A stretch of 58,664 bases of DNA from an uncultured Candidatus Poseidoniales archaeon (GCA_902573085.1 CACGHY010000004.1:1-58664); one strand, 5' to 3'; shown: positions 29,285 to 37,961, counted from the first letter of the stretch. Made by a program: numbers and translations. Notes: generated by a model not told the origin, from the sequence alone.

Positions 29285-29518
29285 CTAAACCGCAGTTGGG
29301 GCAATGTGATCATCATTTTTTGAGCCTGAACTCCTCACTCTGTTCCATGCTTCTTTCATGAGGTTATCATGACAGTCCTTGCAATAGTTGAATCGTTTGT
29401 ATGCCTCTCTGAAAGAATATGCCTTCTTTCCGCTTGAGACAAGATAACCATTAGGAGACAGCCTGCTGACAAGTGTTGCTTTGGAATAGCAATCATTGAA
29501 ATCGCAAGCAGCCATCAT
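29285..29518 (-). CDS. Small cysteine-rich protein at end of carboxylase operon
   Basis: A 77-residue protein with two cysteine pairs: CDFNDC near the N-terminus and CKDCH near residue 46-50, a plausible zinc site. The rest is charged and helical. It overlaps the biotin carrier gene by 4 nt and is therefore very likely part of the same operon and co-translated. No family is recognised and I cannot assign a role in carboxylation; it could equally be a passenger gene. Confidence 0.55.
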   Translation of the reverse strand: MMAACDFNDCYSKATLVSRLSPNGYLVSSGKKAYSFREAYKRFNYCKDCHDNLMKEAWNRVRSSGSKNDDHIAPTAV

Positions 29519-29934
29519 TCTACCTCCTTTTTGTTACCCAAAATTTCCATCATTGGTACATTTGCCTCGATTCTCTCCCCGGGCTGGCACATGATTTTCT
29601 CAATTCTGCCGTCAATACCTGCCTTAATTTCGTTTTGCATCTTCATTGCTTCAAGTACGATTACAACACTGTCGCTGCTTACTTTGTCACCCTCAGAAAC
29701 TAGTACTGACACTATTTTACCGGGAATCGCTGAGGATATGATCCCCGAACTAGGCGTAATCCCTTTGTTTGGATCACGCTTCTTCCTCTGATGTCGGCTC
29801 GGTTGTTGATCTATCTCGACTTCGAATACATTCCCTTCTAAGGAAACCTCCCACTTCCCATTATCGTAATGAATATCAACTTCGTACTCTACACCATTAA
29901 CGGTTACTTTCCTCTTCTCAGACAAACTACTCAC
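29515..29934 (-). CDS. Biotin carboxyl carrier protein of acyl-CoA carboxylase
   Basis: Carries carboxybiotin between the biotin carboxylase and the carboxyltransferase. The biotinyl-lysine motif EAMKM is at about residue 100, in VVIVLEAMKMQNEIKAGIDG, with a typical barrel-sandwich fold around it (SAIPGKIVSVLVSEGDKV and a C-terminal PGERIEANVPMMEI). The N-terminal 60 residues form a separate small strand-rich domain, then a basic linker (RHQRKKRDP). Length of 139 residues is normal for a stand-alone carrier. It overlaps both neighbours by 4 nt. A biotin carboxylase gene is not in the window; the ligase that could biotinylate it is at 43878-45221. Confidence 0.92.
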   Translation of the reverse strand: MSSLSEKRKVTVNGVEYEVDIHYDNGKWEVSLEGNVFEVEIDQQPSRHQRKKRDPNKGITPSSGIISSAIPGKIVSVLVSEGDKVSSDSVVIVLEAMKMQNEIKAGIDGRIEKIMCQPGERIEANVPMMEILGNKKEVE

Positions 29935-30128
29935 CTCTTTGAGCTCCTTTTCGCTTTTGAGTTTAGCAATGAGGAGTTTCCTGTTGCCATCATTCTGTGA
30001 GAAATCGACCAGTTACTACCTGGTTCTCTCCCCTTAGAAGGAGCAATTACATCCCCCGACTCGACGCTCAATAGTACTGCTGAAATAACTGCGATTATTT
30101 CTTCAGGCTGTATTTTCTGAACACTCAT
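29931..30128 (-). CDS. Small accessory subunit of acyl-CoA carboxylase (epsilon/PccX-like)
   Basis: A 65-residue product (MSVQKIQPEEIIAVISAV) between the carboxyltransferase and carrier genes. The pattern of an EEIIAVISAVLLSV helix, a central loop, then NWSISHRMM resembles the small epsilon-type subunits of actinobacterial acyl-CoA carboxylases, PccX of haloarchaea, and the soluble end of OadG. I could not verify homology. The upstream open frame to 30194 overlaps the carboxyltransferase 3' end, so the ATG at 30128 is preferred, 4 nt after that gene's stop. Confidence 0.5.
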   Translation of the reverse strand: MSVQKIQPEEIIAVISAVLLSVESGDVIAPSKGREPGSNWSISHRMMATGNSSLLNSKAKRSSKR

Positions 30129-30132
30129 AATC

Positions 30133-31686
30133 TCACAACGGGATATTTCCATGCTTCTTCTCGGGCCTGGGCTCTTCTTTCTCCAGAATAGCACCTAATG
30201 CCCTGACTAGGGCAGACCTAGTTTCAGAAGGTACGATTACATCGTCTAAATATCCCAATGCAGCAGCTTTGTATGGGTTAGCGAATGAATCCTCATAATC
30301 GTCAACTAGCCTCTGCCTCTCCTGATCGGGATTTTTGGCACTTTCTATTCTTCTTCTATGGATAATTTGAACCGCGCCCTTTGCACCCATTACTGCGAGT
30401 TCAGCAGTCGGCCAAGCAATATTGTAATCCCCTCTTATGTGCTTTGATGACATTACATCATAGGCGCCACCATACGCCTTTCTTGTAATAACCGTCATCT
30501 TTGGGACTGTTGCCTCGGCGAAGGCATAGAGTAGCTTGGCACCATGCCTGATTATACCCCCCCACTCCTGGCTGGCACCGGGTAGAAATCCAGGTACATC
30601 GACAAAAGTCAACAGTGGTATGTTGAATGCGTCGCAAAACCGTACAAATCTCGCTGCTTTGACCGACGCATCGATATCTAAACAACCTGCAAGATGCATT
30701 GGTTGGTTTGCAACTACTCCAATGGACTGCCCTCCAAGCCTACCTAGTCCAATTATTATATTAGGTGCAAAACCATCCTGAATTTCTAGAAAACTATCCA
30801 AGTCTAGAATCTCCTGAATTACATCACCCATATCGTAGGGTCGGCTGGGATCTTCGGGAACAAGGGAGTCGAGAGAATCACAACTTCTGTCTAGGGGATC
30901 GCTAGTTTCAATTGAAGGGGCAATATCAAGATTGTTGGATGGAATTAGTGATACCAGATCCCTAACTATGTCCAATGCTGCATGATCATCCTTTGCCGTG
31001 AAGTGAGTAACTCCCGATTTTGTTGCATGTGTGGTCGCCCCTCCTAAATCTTCGAAACCTACTTCTTCATTAGTAACGGTTTTGATAACTTCCGGACCAG
31101 TAATGAACATGTGTGAGGTCTCTTCAACCATTACAACAAAATCAGTAATTGCCGGAGAATATACTGCTCCTCCAGCACATGGTCCCATGATGACAGAAAT
31201 CTGAGGGATGACTCCACTAGATCTGACATTTCTAAAGAAAATCTCAGCATAGGAACCCAAGCTTGCGACCCCTTCCTGTATCCTTGCACCGCCACTATCA
31301 TTCAGGCCAATTACTGGGGCTCCTGTTTTCAGTGCCATGTCTAGAATTTTGCATATCTTAAGCCCATGCATCTCACCTAGGGAGCCTCCGTACACAGTGA
31401 AATCCTGAGCGAAGCAGTAAACCAATTTACCATCGATATTGCCGTAACCACATACTACTCCATCTCCTGGGATTACATTCCTATCCATATCGAAATCTCT
31501 GCACCTGTGCTCCACCAAAGCATCAATTTCTGTGAATGAGTCATCATCCAGCAATTCGTGGATTCTCTCTCTCGCAGTCATCTTTCCTTTAGCGTGTTGG
31601 GCAGAAATCCTCTTCTGGCCACCTCCTGATAGGGACTTCGCCTTCCGACGTCTAAGCTCGTCAATCTTGTCAGAGTTTCCACTCAC
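30133..31686 (-). CDS. pccB: Propionyl-CoA carboxylase beta chain / acyl-CoA carboxyltransferase
   Basis: Transfers the carboxyl group from biotin to an acyl-CoA, most likely propionyl-CoA (or acetyl-CoA), giving methylmalonyl-CoA. Both crotonase-like halves are complete: the N-terminal part with [20 protein letters not shown], the oxyanion-hole glycines in [18 protein letters not shown] and [13 protein letters not shown]; the C-terminal part with [18 protein letters not shown] and [15 protein letters not shown]. The GTG at 31686 gives [15 protein letters not shown], matching the family start; the open frame to 31761 has no support. The neighbouring divergent mutase gene favours propionyl-CoA as substrate, but the sequence alone does not exclude methylmalonyl-CoA decarboxylase. 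Confidence 0.92.
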   Translation of the reverse strand: MSGNSDKIDELRRRKAKSLSGGGQKRISAQHAKGKMTARERIHELLDDDSFTEIDALVEHRCRDFDMDRNVIPGDGVVCGYGNIDGKLVYCFAQDFTVYGGSLGEMHGLKICKILDMALKTGAPVIGLNDSGGARIQEGVASLGSYAEIFFRNVRSSGVIPQISVIMGPCAGGAVYSPAITDFVVMVEETSHMFITGPEVIKTVTNEEVGFEDLGGATTHATKSGVTHFTAKDDHAALDIVRDLVSLIPSNNLDIAPSIETSDPLDRSCDSLDSLVPEDPSRPYDMGDVIQEILDLDSFLEIQDGFAPNIIIGLGRLGGQSIGVVANQPMHLAGCLDIDASVKAARFVRFCDAFNIPLLTFVDVPGFLPGASQEWGGIIRHGAKLLYAFAEATVPKMTVITRKAYGGAYDVMSSKHIRGDYNIAWPTAELAVMGAKGAVQIIHRRRIESAKNPDQERQRLVDDYEDSFANPYKAAALGYLDDVIVPSETRSALVRALGAILEKEEPRPEKKHGNIPL

Positions 31687-31786
31687 GATTGGTAGTGGGA
31701 ATAGGCCGCACATGAGCATTCCTGAAAAAATACAATTTGACATGCGGTTGCTTGAAGTCATATTACCACTTGCAACTTACATAAAC

Positions 31787-32227
31787 ATGCGAATTGTGAT
31801 TGCTAAACCTGGACTAGATGGGCACGATCGAGGGGCCAAAGTAGTATCTAGGGCATTGAGAGATGGGGGTCATGATGTCATATATACTGGTCTCAGAAAG
31901 ACTCCAGAGGAGATTGTGCGCATTGTAAACGATGAAGATGCAGAAGTACTCGGTCTATCCACGCTCTCTGGAGCCCATAATTCTCTAATACCAAAGATTT
32001 GCGAAGAGTTAATCGAGAATAGACTAGGAGGAGTGATTGTCTTCGCGGGAGGAATTATTCCGGAAAGAGACATGGAAAACCTATTTCGTTCGGGCGTCAG
32101 GGCGGTTTTTGGGCCCGGAACGCCCACTTCTCAGGTTATTGATTTCTTGAACGAGGCCCTAATACGAAAACAAAATGGGAATCCAATTGGAGTCGGAGAC
32201 GATTCGGGATGGAATTGGAATGACTGA
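31787..32227 (+). CDS. mcmA2: Methylmalonyl-CoA mutase, small (cobalamin-binding) subunit
   Basis: A 146-residue B12-binding subunit that pairs with a separate large catalytic subunit to isomerise methylmalonyl-CoA to succinyl-CoA. The cobalamin-binding DxHxxG motif appears in KPGLDGHDRGAKVV at residues about 8-20, followed by STLSGAH, VFAGGIIPERD and GPGTPTSQVIDFL, all typical of the family. The ATG at 31787 is the natural start; the long upstream frame overlaps the divergent pccB. It overlaps meaB by 8 nt. The large subunit gene is not in the window. Confidence 0.93.
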   Translation: MRIVIAKPGLDGHDRGAKVVSRALRDGGHDVIYTGLRKTPEEIVRIVNDEDAEVLGLSTLSGAHNSLIPKICEELIENRLGGVIVFAGGIIPERDMENLFRSGVRAVFGPGTPTSQVIDFLNEALIRKQNGNPIGVGDDSGWNWND

Positions 32228-33104
32228 CATCAGTGAGCTATTAGAATCAGCAAAATTAGGCGATCGAAGAAGCCTATCAAAACTAATTTCCGCAATTTCA
32301 GAATCCGATGACCCTCCAAGAATTAACTCCAATGCAGGGTGGATTCTTGGAGTAACCGGGCCTCCTGGATCGGGTAAATCAACTCTTATCGGACAGATGG
32401 TCAGAGCATGGGCATCGACTGGTGAGTACGTTGCAGTGCTAGCCCTAGACCCCACCTCTCCATTGTCTGGTGGTTCTTTGCTCGCTGATAGAATAAGAAT
32501 GGAGGGCGATGACTTGAGGGAGAACGTGTTTGTCAGGTCTATACCGTCTGGTAAAACTCCGGGTGCCATCTCCCCAATTCTCTGGCCGATATGTGGCGCC
32601 CTCTCTGAGTGCGGGTGGACTCGAATAATTGTAGAGACCGTTGGAACTGGACAGTCTGAGTACAGAATAGCCGCTTTAGTAGACCGATTACTTCTCGTTG
32701 ACGGACCGGACAGGGGAGATATCATCCAAGCAGAGAAAGCGGGGATTCTTGAGTTGGCTGATGTGATTGCTGTAAACAAATCAGATTTGCCAGGTGCATC
32801 TTCAGCAGCACAACATATACGCTCTTCATTGAGTCTCGCAAGCGACGATAATCGCGAGGTTGTCTTAGTCTCCGCAAAAGAGAGACGTGGTATCCAAGAA
32901 CTTATTGAGATAATTGAGAACTCCAAACCTCAGAAAACGCGAGATAAGATGATGGCGATGGAGAGATTAATCTCTGAATGGGATTCGTTCCTAGTTTCCC
33001 ATCCTGAAATAGACAATATCTTATTGGAATTATGTAACGGTTCTATAACTACTAAAGAAGCCATCGAAGTATTGGTTTCGTCCATTAAGGATGGTGTTTT
33101 GTAA
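32220..33104 (+). CDS. meaB: Methylmalonyl-CoA mutase-associated GTPase MeaB
   Basis: G3E-family GTPase that protects and reloads methylmalonyl-CoA mutase with cobalamin. The P-loop is GVTGPPGSGKSTLIGQ near residue 43-58, switch regions include VLALDPTSPLSGGSLLADR and IVETVGTGQSE, and the base-specificity motif NKSD is in VIAVNKSDLPGA. The Asp and Glu metal-binding residues are conserved. The 294-residue length is slightly short for the family, lacking part of the C-terminal dimerisation arm. The start codon lies inside the end of mcmA2, indicating coupled expression. Confidence 0.93.
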   Translation: MTDISELLESAKLGDRRSLSKLISAISESDDPPRINSNAGWILGVTGPPGSGKSTLIGQMVRAWASTGEYVAVLALDPTSPLSGGSLLADRIRMEGDDLRENVFVRSIPSGKTPGAISPILWPICGALSECGWTRIIVETVGTGQSEYRIAALVDRLLLVDGPDRGDIIQAEKAGILELADVIAVNKSDLPGASSAAQHIRSSLSLASDDNREVVLVSAKERRGIQELIEIIENSKPQKTRDKMMAMERLISEWDSFLVSHPEIDNILLELCNGSITTKEAIEVLVSSIKDGVL

Positions 33105-33749
33105 ATGTCATCAGATGGAAATAATATTTTCGTAGATCATGTAAATCACTCAATTGGTGGTTTTGGAGGTCATGCCTTCAGAAGACTTACACACATCTCC
33201 ATGGCTTGTATACCCTATCTATACTATGTCCATGGAGAAGATATAGCATCATTTTTTGGTCTAGAGATGAGGGCACTAGTTAGCGTAGTTTGCATCATGA
33301 TCCTGGTTATTGAGGCTATAAGACTTAGAACAGGAATTGTAATTGTGGGACAGAGGGAGTACGAGTCCAGACAGATTTCCGCGCTAGCATGGGGGGCTCT
33401 AGCAGTAGCATTGGCCTTGCTAATTTCTCCCAGGGGAGAGGGAGACGGAATGGAGGCAGGGCTGTATGGAGCACCAATTGTCCTAGGGATGACTCTAGTC
33501 GATCCAACAATGGGCGAGGTGAAGAGGAAGATGATGGACCTTAGATTGGCAATAATCGCAGGGCTAGTTGTTTCTTACTGCGTGTGGCTTGGATGTTATT
33601 TCTGGATTGGTACTGATTTAATTGTAGCAATCTTGCTAGCACCTCTGACCGTCCTTGGTGAGTTGCCCTCAACGAGGGTAATTGATGACAATGCCACAAT
33701 GGTTCTTTTCCCTCTCTGTGGTCTTGTGATTCTATTGCCATTGTTGTGA
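33105..33749 (+). CDS. Polytopic membrane protein, dolichol/phytol kinase-like
   Basis: Begins directly after the meaB stop. The 214-residue product has about six membrane helices. Two family-type patterns suggest a CTP-dependent polyprenol or phytol kinase / CDP-diglyceride synthetase-like protein: an early RRLTHISMACIPYLYY (family R-K-x2-H) and a late LGELPSTRVIDDNATMVLF, matching the E-x8-DDN-x3-P pattern of the Sec59/VTE5/DGK1 family. The family is short and variable, so this is only a reasonable assignment. In archaea such an enzyme could serve lipid or glycan-carrier metabolism. Confidence 0.5.
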   Translation: MSSDGNNIFVDHVNHSIGGFGGHAFRRLTHISMACIPYLYYVHGEDIASFFGLEMRALVSVVCIMILVIEAIRLRTGIVIVGQREYESRQISALAWGALAVALALLISPRGEGDGMEAGLYGAPIVLGMTLVDPTMGEVKRKMMDLRLAIIAGLVVSYCVWLGCYFWIGTDLIVAILLAPLTVLGELPSTRVIDDNATMVLFPLCGLVILLPLL

Positions 33750-33799
33750 TTCTGCTCCCGTCATGTTTACATTCTAATTTCAAATCCAAGAGGCATAAT

Positions 33800-33913
33800 A
33801 TGAGTGAACAGGATTCAGATTTGTGGGAATCCCCTCTGAAACAGAGCACGTACATGTTCATCTGGGCGATAGCTTCAGTAGCATCATTCGCTGTTTTCAT
33901 CAAGTATTTTTAG
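33800..33913 (+). CDS. Very small single-TM protein (37 aa)
   Basis: An ATG frame of 37 residues starting MSEQDSDLWESPLKQS, followed by one hydrophobic helix (TYMFIWAIASVASFAVFIKY) and ending with Phe-stop. The acidic N-terminus and a hydrophobic segment with terminal Lys-Tyr-Phe fit a C-tail-anchored miniprotein or small subunit of a membrane complex. It fills the gap between the kinase-like gene and the convergent methyltransferase gene, overlapping the latter's 3' end by 14 nt. No family identified; coding status rests on start, composition and position only. Confidence 0.45.
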   Translation: MSEQDSDLWESPLKQSTYMFIWAIASVASFAVFIKYF

Positions 33914-34181
33914 ATCCAATTTCCCTTTCCGAGGAAATTAGTGCACTTTTCCGAGAGGTTCCTCCCGGACCACTGTATCCTCCATAGCTACCATCGGAAC
34001 GAATTACTCTATGGCATGGTACTATGATTGGATTTGGGTTGGCAGCGCAAGCATTGGCAACAGCTCTTGATGATCCAGGATTTCCGATAGAAATTGCTAT
34101 TTCTTTGTATGTCCGGGTTTGACCTGCGGGGATTTTTTTGATTTCCTTCCATACTCTGTTCTGGAATGGTGTCCCTGCCAT
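33900..34181 (-). CDS. ogt: Methylated-DNA-protein cysteine methyltransferase, catalytic domain only
   Basis: Suicide repair protein for O6-alkylguanine. The acceptor cysteine is in the strict motif PIIVPCHRVIRSDGSYGGYSGP, preceded by the DNA-recognition helix GSSRAVANACAANPN with the Arg finger. Only the C-terminal DNA-binding/active-site domain is present (93 residues); the usual N-terminal ribonuclease H-like domain is missing. Because Cys is retained this is not an alkyltransferase-like (ATL) protein, which carry Trp in place of the Cys. Stop/start spacing to the next gene is a single base. Confidence 0.88.
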   Translation of the reverse strand: MAGTPFQNRVWKEIKKIPAGQTRTYKEIAISIGNPGSSRAVANACAANPNPIIVPCHRVIRSDGSYGGYSGPGGTSRKSALISSEREIGSKNT

Positions 34182-34481
34182 TTATTCTTCTTCCCCCGAC
34201 CACGTCCCTTCATCTATTTCCTCCATCCCAACTATCTCGTAGTTTGATGGGAAGAGTGCAATGGCCACTCCAATTACTATGCAAGAGATTCCGAACCAGA
34301 ATGACCCTCTTATCATCAACTCCATTCCAATTGCGAATAGAAAGAGGCCGCCGAGATTAGAAACCCAAACAAGGGTCTTGAAAGTAGACAATGAAACCCC
34401 ACTCGCCCTCTTTGTTCTATGTGGGCCGAATTCTGCCCCGAATCTCAATGGATCATCCTTGCCCATTATATCACCGGTCAA
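34182..34481 (-). CDS. Small two-TM membrane protein
   Basis: About 99 residues (or 94 from the internal ATG). It has two hydrophobic segments, roughly FKTLVWVSNLGGLFLFAIGM and FWFGISCIVIGVAIALF, with an acidic C-terminal tail (EEIDEGTWSGEEE). No family recognised. It sits between the ogt and ferredoxin genes and overlaps the ferredoxin stop by 11 nt, so it is probably co-transcribed with it. Confidence 0.5.
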   Translation of the reverse strand: MTGDIMGKDDPLRFGAEFGPHRTKRASGVSLSTFKTLVWVSNLGGLFLFAIGMELMIRGSFWFGISCIVIGVAIALFPSNYEIVGMEEIDEGTWSGEEE

Positions 34482-34803
34482 TCATAATTATCGCATCGGT
34501 GGGGCAAGCTAATACACAAATCTTGCAACCTGTGCACGGGTCCCTCAGAATTTTCGCTTTTTTATTTACATCCACATCCATAACAGGACTGAGCAGTGGT
34601 GTATCGTACAACTCTATGGCATCGTCCTCACATACTATCGTGCACTGATCGCATCCAATACACAATTCTTCTTTTACCCAAGCAACTGTATCTTCTCCGC
34701 CTTTCAGAAGGGCTTCTTCTTCTGCCCTAACCGAGTTTAATTGCTTCCTGATTCTTGACTGTTCAACAGCCCTTCTCTTGAGCACCTCCTCGGTTTTGGT
34801 CAT
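34471..34803 (-). CDS. Ferredoxin with two [4Fe-4S] clusters
   Basis: Two complete cluster motifs, CIGCDQCTIVCEDD and CTGCKICVLACPTD, in the C-terminal half; the N-terminal 45 residues are a charged helix (MTKTEEVLKRRAVEQSRIR). About 110 residues from the ATG at 34803. The double-cluster fold is that of bacterial-type electron carriers. It lies near the respiratory operon, on the same strand but separated by a convergent small gene, so a partnership with that complex is possible but unproven. Confidence 0.85.
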   Translation of the reverse strand: MTKTEEVLKRRAVEQSRIRKQLNSVRAEEEALLKGGEDTVAWVKEELCIGCDQCTIVCEDDAIELYDTPLLSPVMDVDVNKKAKILRDPCTGCKICVLACPTDAIIMIDR

Positions 34804-34875
34804 GTTACTCGGCCTTTGCATCCAGTCCACCCTTATCATAGTGAGTTTGATTCGCGCGCCTTAAGTCACGGTTAC

Positions 34876-35151
34876 ATGAAACCTAGCTACCCACAGACGT
34901 GGTGGCGCGACCCAATGGTTTGGCTAGGCCTTCTTCACGGCGCTGCAATATGGGCCTTTATGGCATCCTTACTCAGCATTTCATCCGCTTGGATTTCCCT
35001 TGCTTGTGGCTTCTTCATAGGGTTCTTCCTGTACTTGGTAGCCTTGGGATATCAGGACTATCGCTTTGCGAGGGCTATACTTGTAGGCCTCGCGATCAAT
35101 CTCTTCCTTTCTTCGCTCTCTGCTATCATCGCTCTTATGGACCAGTCCTAG
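34876..35151 (+). CDS. Small three-helix membrane protein
   Basis: Frame of 91 residues starting MKPSYPQTWWRDPMVW, divergent from the ferredoxin gene and convergent with the large cytochrome b/Hdr-like gene (4-nt overlap of stops). Three hydrophobic stretches are visible, for example LGLLHGAAIWAFMASLL and FARAILVGLAINLFLSSL. No family recognised. The chosen ATG leaves about 72 nt for a divergent promoter. Confidence 0.5.
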   Translation: MKPSYPQTWWRDPMVWLGLLHGAAIWAFMASLLSISSAWISLACGFFIGFFLYLVALGYQDYRFARAILVGLAINLFLSSLSAIIALMDQS

Positions 35152-37961
35152 TTTTTGGATTCCTCTATCTGCCTGGCCAGGAAGCTCACAACATCAAGAA
35201 TCTCAAAGTCGTGTCTTGGGTCACCCTCGAATTTCAGACACTCGAAGTGTGCAACGCACTTTGGGCATGAGGTGAGCATTATGTCCGCTCCAGTTTCCCT
35301 GACTTCATCGAATCTCTGAACCCTCAGTGCCCTGCTATTCTCGTTGCAGGACATCATGCTTGAGACTCCACAGCATAAGGCATCTTCACCGGTATGCTCC
35401 ATCTCTACCAGATTTACCCCTTCTACAGAGCCTACCAGATCTCGTGGCTCATCGTAGATGTTCATCTGTCTACCCAACCTGCACGGGTCATGGTATGTCA
35501 CAGTGACTTCGTCGTTTGACTTCAGATTCATGTCGAATCCATTCTCAACTAGGAACTCTGTGGTGTGCATCACTTTCATGTCATCCAACTCATAGTCCAG
35601 AGCGAACGTCCTGAAACACTCAGCGCAAGAAGTGACCAATGTTTCAATCCCACTCTCTCCGAGCTTCTTTTGGTTGTATGCCTTTAATTTCTCGAATACC
35701 TCACTCATCCCTTGCCACTTCTGGTCGTGCCCACAGCACTTCAAGAAATCTCGACCCAGGTAGGTGACATCCTCTCCCATTTCCTCGAAAATCGTGAAAG
35801 CTGAAGTCGTAGCATCTCCAAGATCCATCGTTCCTTTGTTCACATGGCTGAAAACCATCTCCTGGTCGATATAATCAACACATCCAGGATAGTATCCTAT
35901 GCTTGAGTCCAACGGGTAATCTTCCACAGGGATGAAAGAATCGTCTGCATCTTCTTCCGCCTCAGCGGCTAATACTGCTTGCAACACCGTGTGCGGTATC
36001 TCCGTGGCAGGAGGCCCACCTACCACAAGGTTCCTTCTTATATCGATGTAAGAGTCGTAATCAACTAATTGTGGACATGCGTTTGTACATGCCGTGCAGG
36101 TCAGGCAGGAGTAAAGTGGAACCCCGTCATCTTCGTTGTTCCACGTATTGTAGATTATGTTGAGTTTATCCCCCGCATTGAACAATCTCACAGGGCAGGC
36201 GTCATCGCACAAATCGCATCCATAGCACTTGTTCATCTCCCACTCGTAGCCACGAGCCATGCTTCTGAGGAACATGAATACCATCGCGCCTACACCGAGG
36301 CACGGTATGAACATCGAGTAAATCAGTTTGGCATCAAGGCTCAGCGGGTTCTTTTGGAAAGTCGGATTTGTCAATGTTAACGAAGCAAGCTCCTCATCGC
36401 TGAGGCTGACTTCAGATCTAACTAGTGCCGTTCCATCTTCTTTGAGAAGTAGAGGCTGGTAGGAAATTGCTGAGAAGTCTGAGATCATTGTGACCGTGTC
36501 ATTGACTTGCTCTGAGATAGTGGTGAAGGAAATCGTGTAAGATCTCCCAGATTCAAGGTAGATTGTGTCAGACTCGCAAGTAGAACCGGAATTCGACCAA
36601 ATTTCTCGGCCCAAATCATCGGTAAGAGTTAGACTCTGAGTGTGGTAACCTGCATTTCGGACGGTTGTCCTGAAGTTGCAACCTATGTCTGTCTGAACTT
36701 CCGAAATTCCGAGGTCTTCAACCTCGAACTGGATGGATTCCGAAATCGAGATAGGGCTGCCGTCTTCCTCTCCTTGGTAGATGATTTCATTGGCCCCTAT
36801 ATTTCTGGATGTTTGCGTATCGGCGTGCCCATTAACCCCGCTGAAGTCTATTATCTGACTACGAGTAGGTTGGAAGATCCCCCAGTTGACAAAATGCTTC
36901 GCGGGTAATACACACCATTCAGAATGCGTCGTACCCTCTTCCATAGTTTCCCAGACAGACAAGGAATCTGTCTCCTCGTATGATAGGCATTCTTCCTCCC
37001 AGTCGTCCCACACAGGTCCCTTTTCAACGTGTATTAAAGAGTCTGCAGGCTGACCTCTTATCCTATCCAACTCGTCGAGCTTGGCATCGTATTGGTACTC
37101 CCAGAATCCCATTGTCCCCAGTCCCCTTTGATTCCAGAAACCATTCTCGTAGACCGGCCAAGTGACCGTGCAGAGTAGAACAGTTGCGATCAAAGATCCG
37201 ACGGCCACCTGTCTACCGAGAATTGGAGTCAACCGAGAACCCATCGGACCGATCAAGAATTTCCTAACCGAGAAATAAAGCACAACGAAGACGAAGACGC
37301 CAGTAAGGATCCATGGAACCGCATTGAAAACTTCGGCAGTCCATGGTGGCTGAGTACCGCAGTTGAATGTTCCATGAGGGCCAATCCAGCAGTAGTCCGT
37401 TCGATTCTGACCATACATTTCCAGGAAGATGTTTATCGAGAATACAGAAATAAACCACACATGCGCTAAGTATACGGCTCCCGCTGTAGCGAACCACGGA
37501 TCCTCGACACCCCTCTTCTCCCTTTTTCCGATAATGAATGGTGGAAGTGCGAGAATGGCCACAGGAACCCCAGTGATCATCGCACCCCACACCCCCGCAT
37601 TCCAAGAAACGATAGGCTGTCCGAAGAACTCACCTATCGGACCAGCAGGGATGTCGAACTGCGGCAAATACTCGCCCCACCTAAGGTATCCGTAAGAGAA
37701 CAGAACGTACCAATCAGGGAAGACGAAACCAGCCTGAGCGTAGGGATCTGCAGCGTTGTGTAAGGGCGGGGGGATGATCCAAGAATAGAATGCTATGACC
37801 ATTACTATCGAGGCGAAAATAATCGTATCTCTGAGAACTTCAGTAGGCCAGAAACCATGACCTGTGTGCACTCTTCTCCTTTCTTCCTCAGCACCAAGCA
37901 ATTGCTCTTTCTCGCTGACATAAGTGTCGGCAATCCTTCCAAATCTTTCAATCAGACCCAT
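35148..37961 (-). CDS. Cytochrome b C-terminal domain fused to HdrD/GlpC-like Fe-S protein
   Basis: A 937-residue chimera. Residues about 45-250 are membrane helices related to the C-terminal half of cytochrome b / subunit IV: FPDWYVLFSYGYLRW at about 81-95 corresponds to the PEWY quinol-site motif. An extracytoplasmic beta-rich insertion of about 290 residues follows, then another helix (about 548-566). The C-terminal 365 residues are cytoplasmic and HdrD/GlpC-like: two 4Fe-4S motifs (CYGCDLCDDACP, CLTCTACTNACP) and two CCG domains (GYYPGCVDY with FLKCCGHD; YHDPCRLGR with ALCCGVSS). It is the last of five genes in a respiratory operon and follows cytochrome b by 9 nt. It may couple membrane quinol chemistry to a soluble electron carrier; direction is unknown. 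Confidence 0.85.
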   Translation of the reverse strand: MGLIERFGRIADTYVSEKEQLLGAEEERRRVHTGHGFWPTEVLRDTIIFASIVMVIAFYSWIIPPPLHNAADPYAQAGFVFPDWYVLFSYGYLRWGEYLPQFDIPAGPIGEFFGQPIVSWNAGVWGAMITGVPVAILALPPFIIGKREKRGVEDPWFATAGAVYLAHVWFISVFSINIFLEMYGQNRTDYCWIGPHGTFNCGTQPPWTAEVFNAVPWILTGVFVFVVLYFSVRKFLIGPMGSRLTPILGRQVAVGSLIATVLLCTVTWPVYENGFWNQRGLGTMGFWEYQYDAKLDELDRIRGQPADSLIHVEKGPVWDDWEEECLSYEETDSLSVWETMEEGTTHSEWCVLPAKHFVNWGIFQPTRSQIIDFSGVNGHADTQTSRNIGANEIIYQGEEDGSPISISESIQFEVEDLGISEVQTDIGCNFRTTVRNAGYHTQSLTLTDDLGREIWSNSGSTCESDTIYLESGRSYTISFTTISEQVNDTVTMISDFSAISYQPLLLKEDGTALVRSEVSLSDEELASLTLTNPTFQKNPLSLDAKLIYSMFIPCLGVGAMVFMFLRSMARGYEWEMNKCYGCDLCDDACPVRLFNAGDKLNIIYNTWNNEDDGVPLYSCLTCTACTNACPQLVDYDSYIDIRRNLVVGGPPATEIPHTVLQAVLAAEAEEDADDSFIPVEDYPLDSSIGYYPGCVDYIDQEMVFSHVNKGTMDLGDATTSAFTIFEEMGEDVTYLGRDFLKCCGHDQKWQGMSEVFEKLKAYNQKKLGESGIETLVTSCAECFRTFALDYELDDMKVMHTTEFLVENGFDMNLKSNDEVTVTYHDPCRLGRQMNIYDEPRDLVGSVEGVNLVEMEHTGEDALCCGVSSMMSCNENSRALRVQRFDEVRETGADIMLTSCPKCVAHFECLKFEGDPRHDFEILDVVSFLARQIEESKN

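Noticed and set aside
29931-30194. Longer version of the small carboxylase subunit starting at 30194
   Set aside because: The extra residues overlap the end of pccB in another frame; the ATG at 30128 fits the operon spacing and family-like start better.
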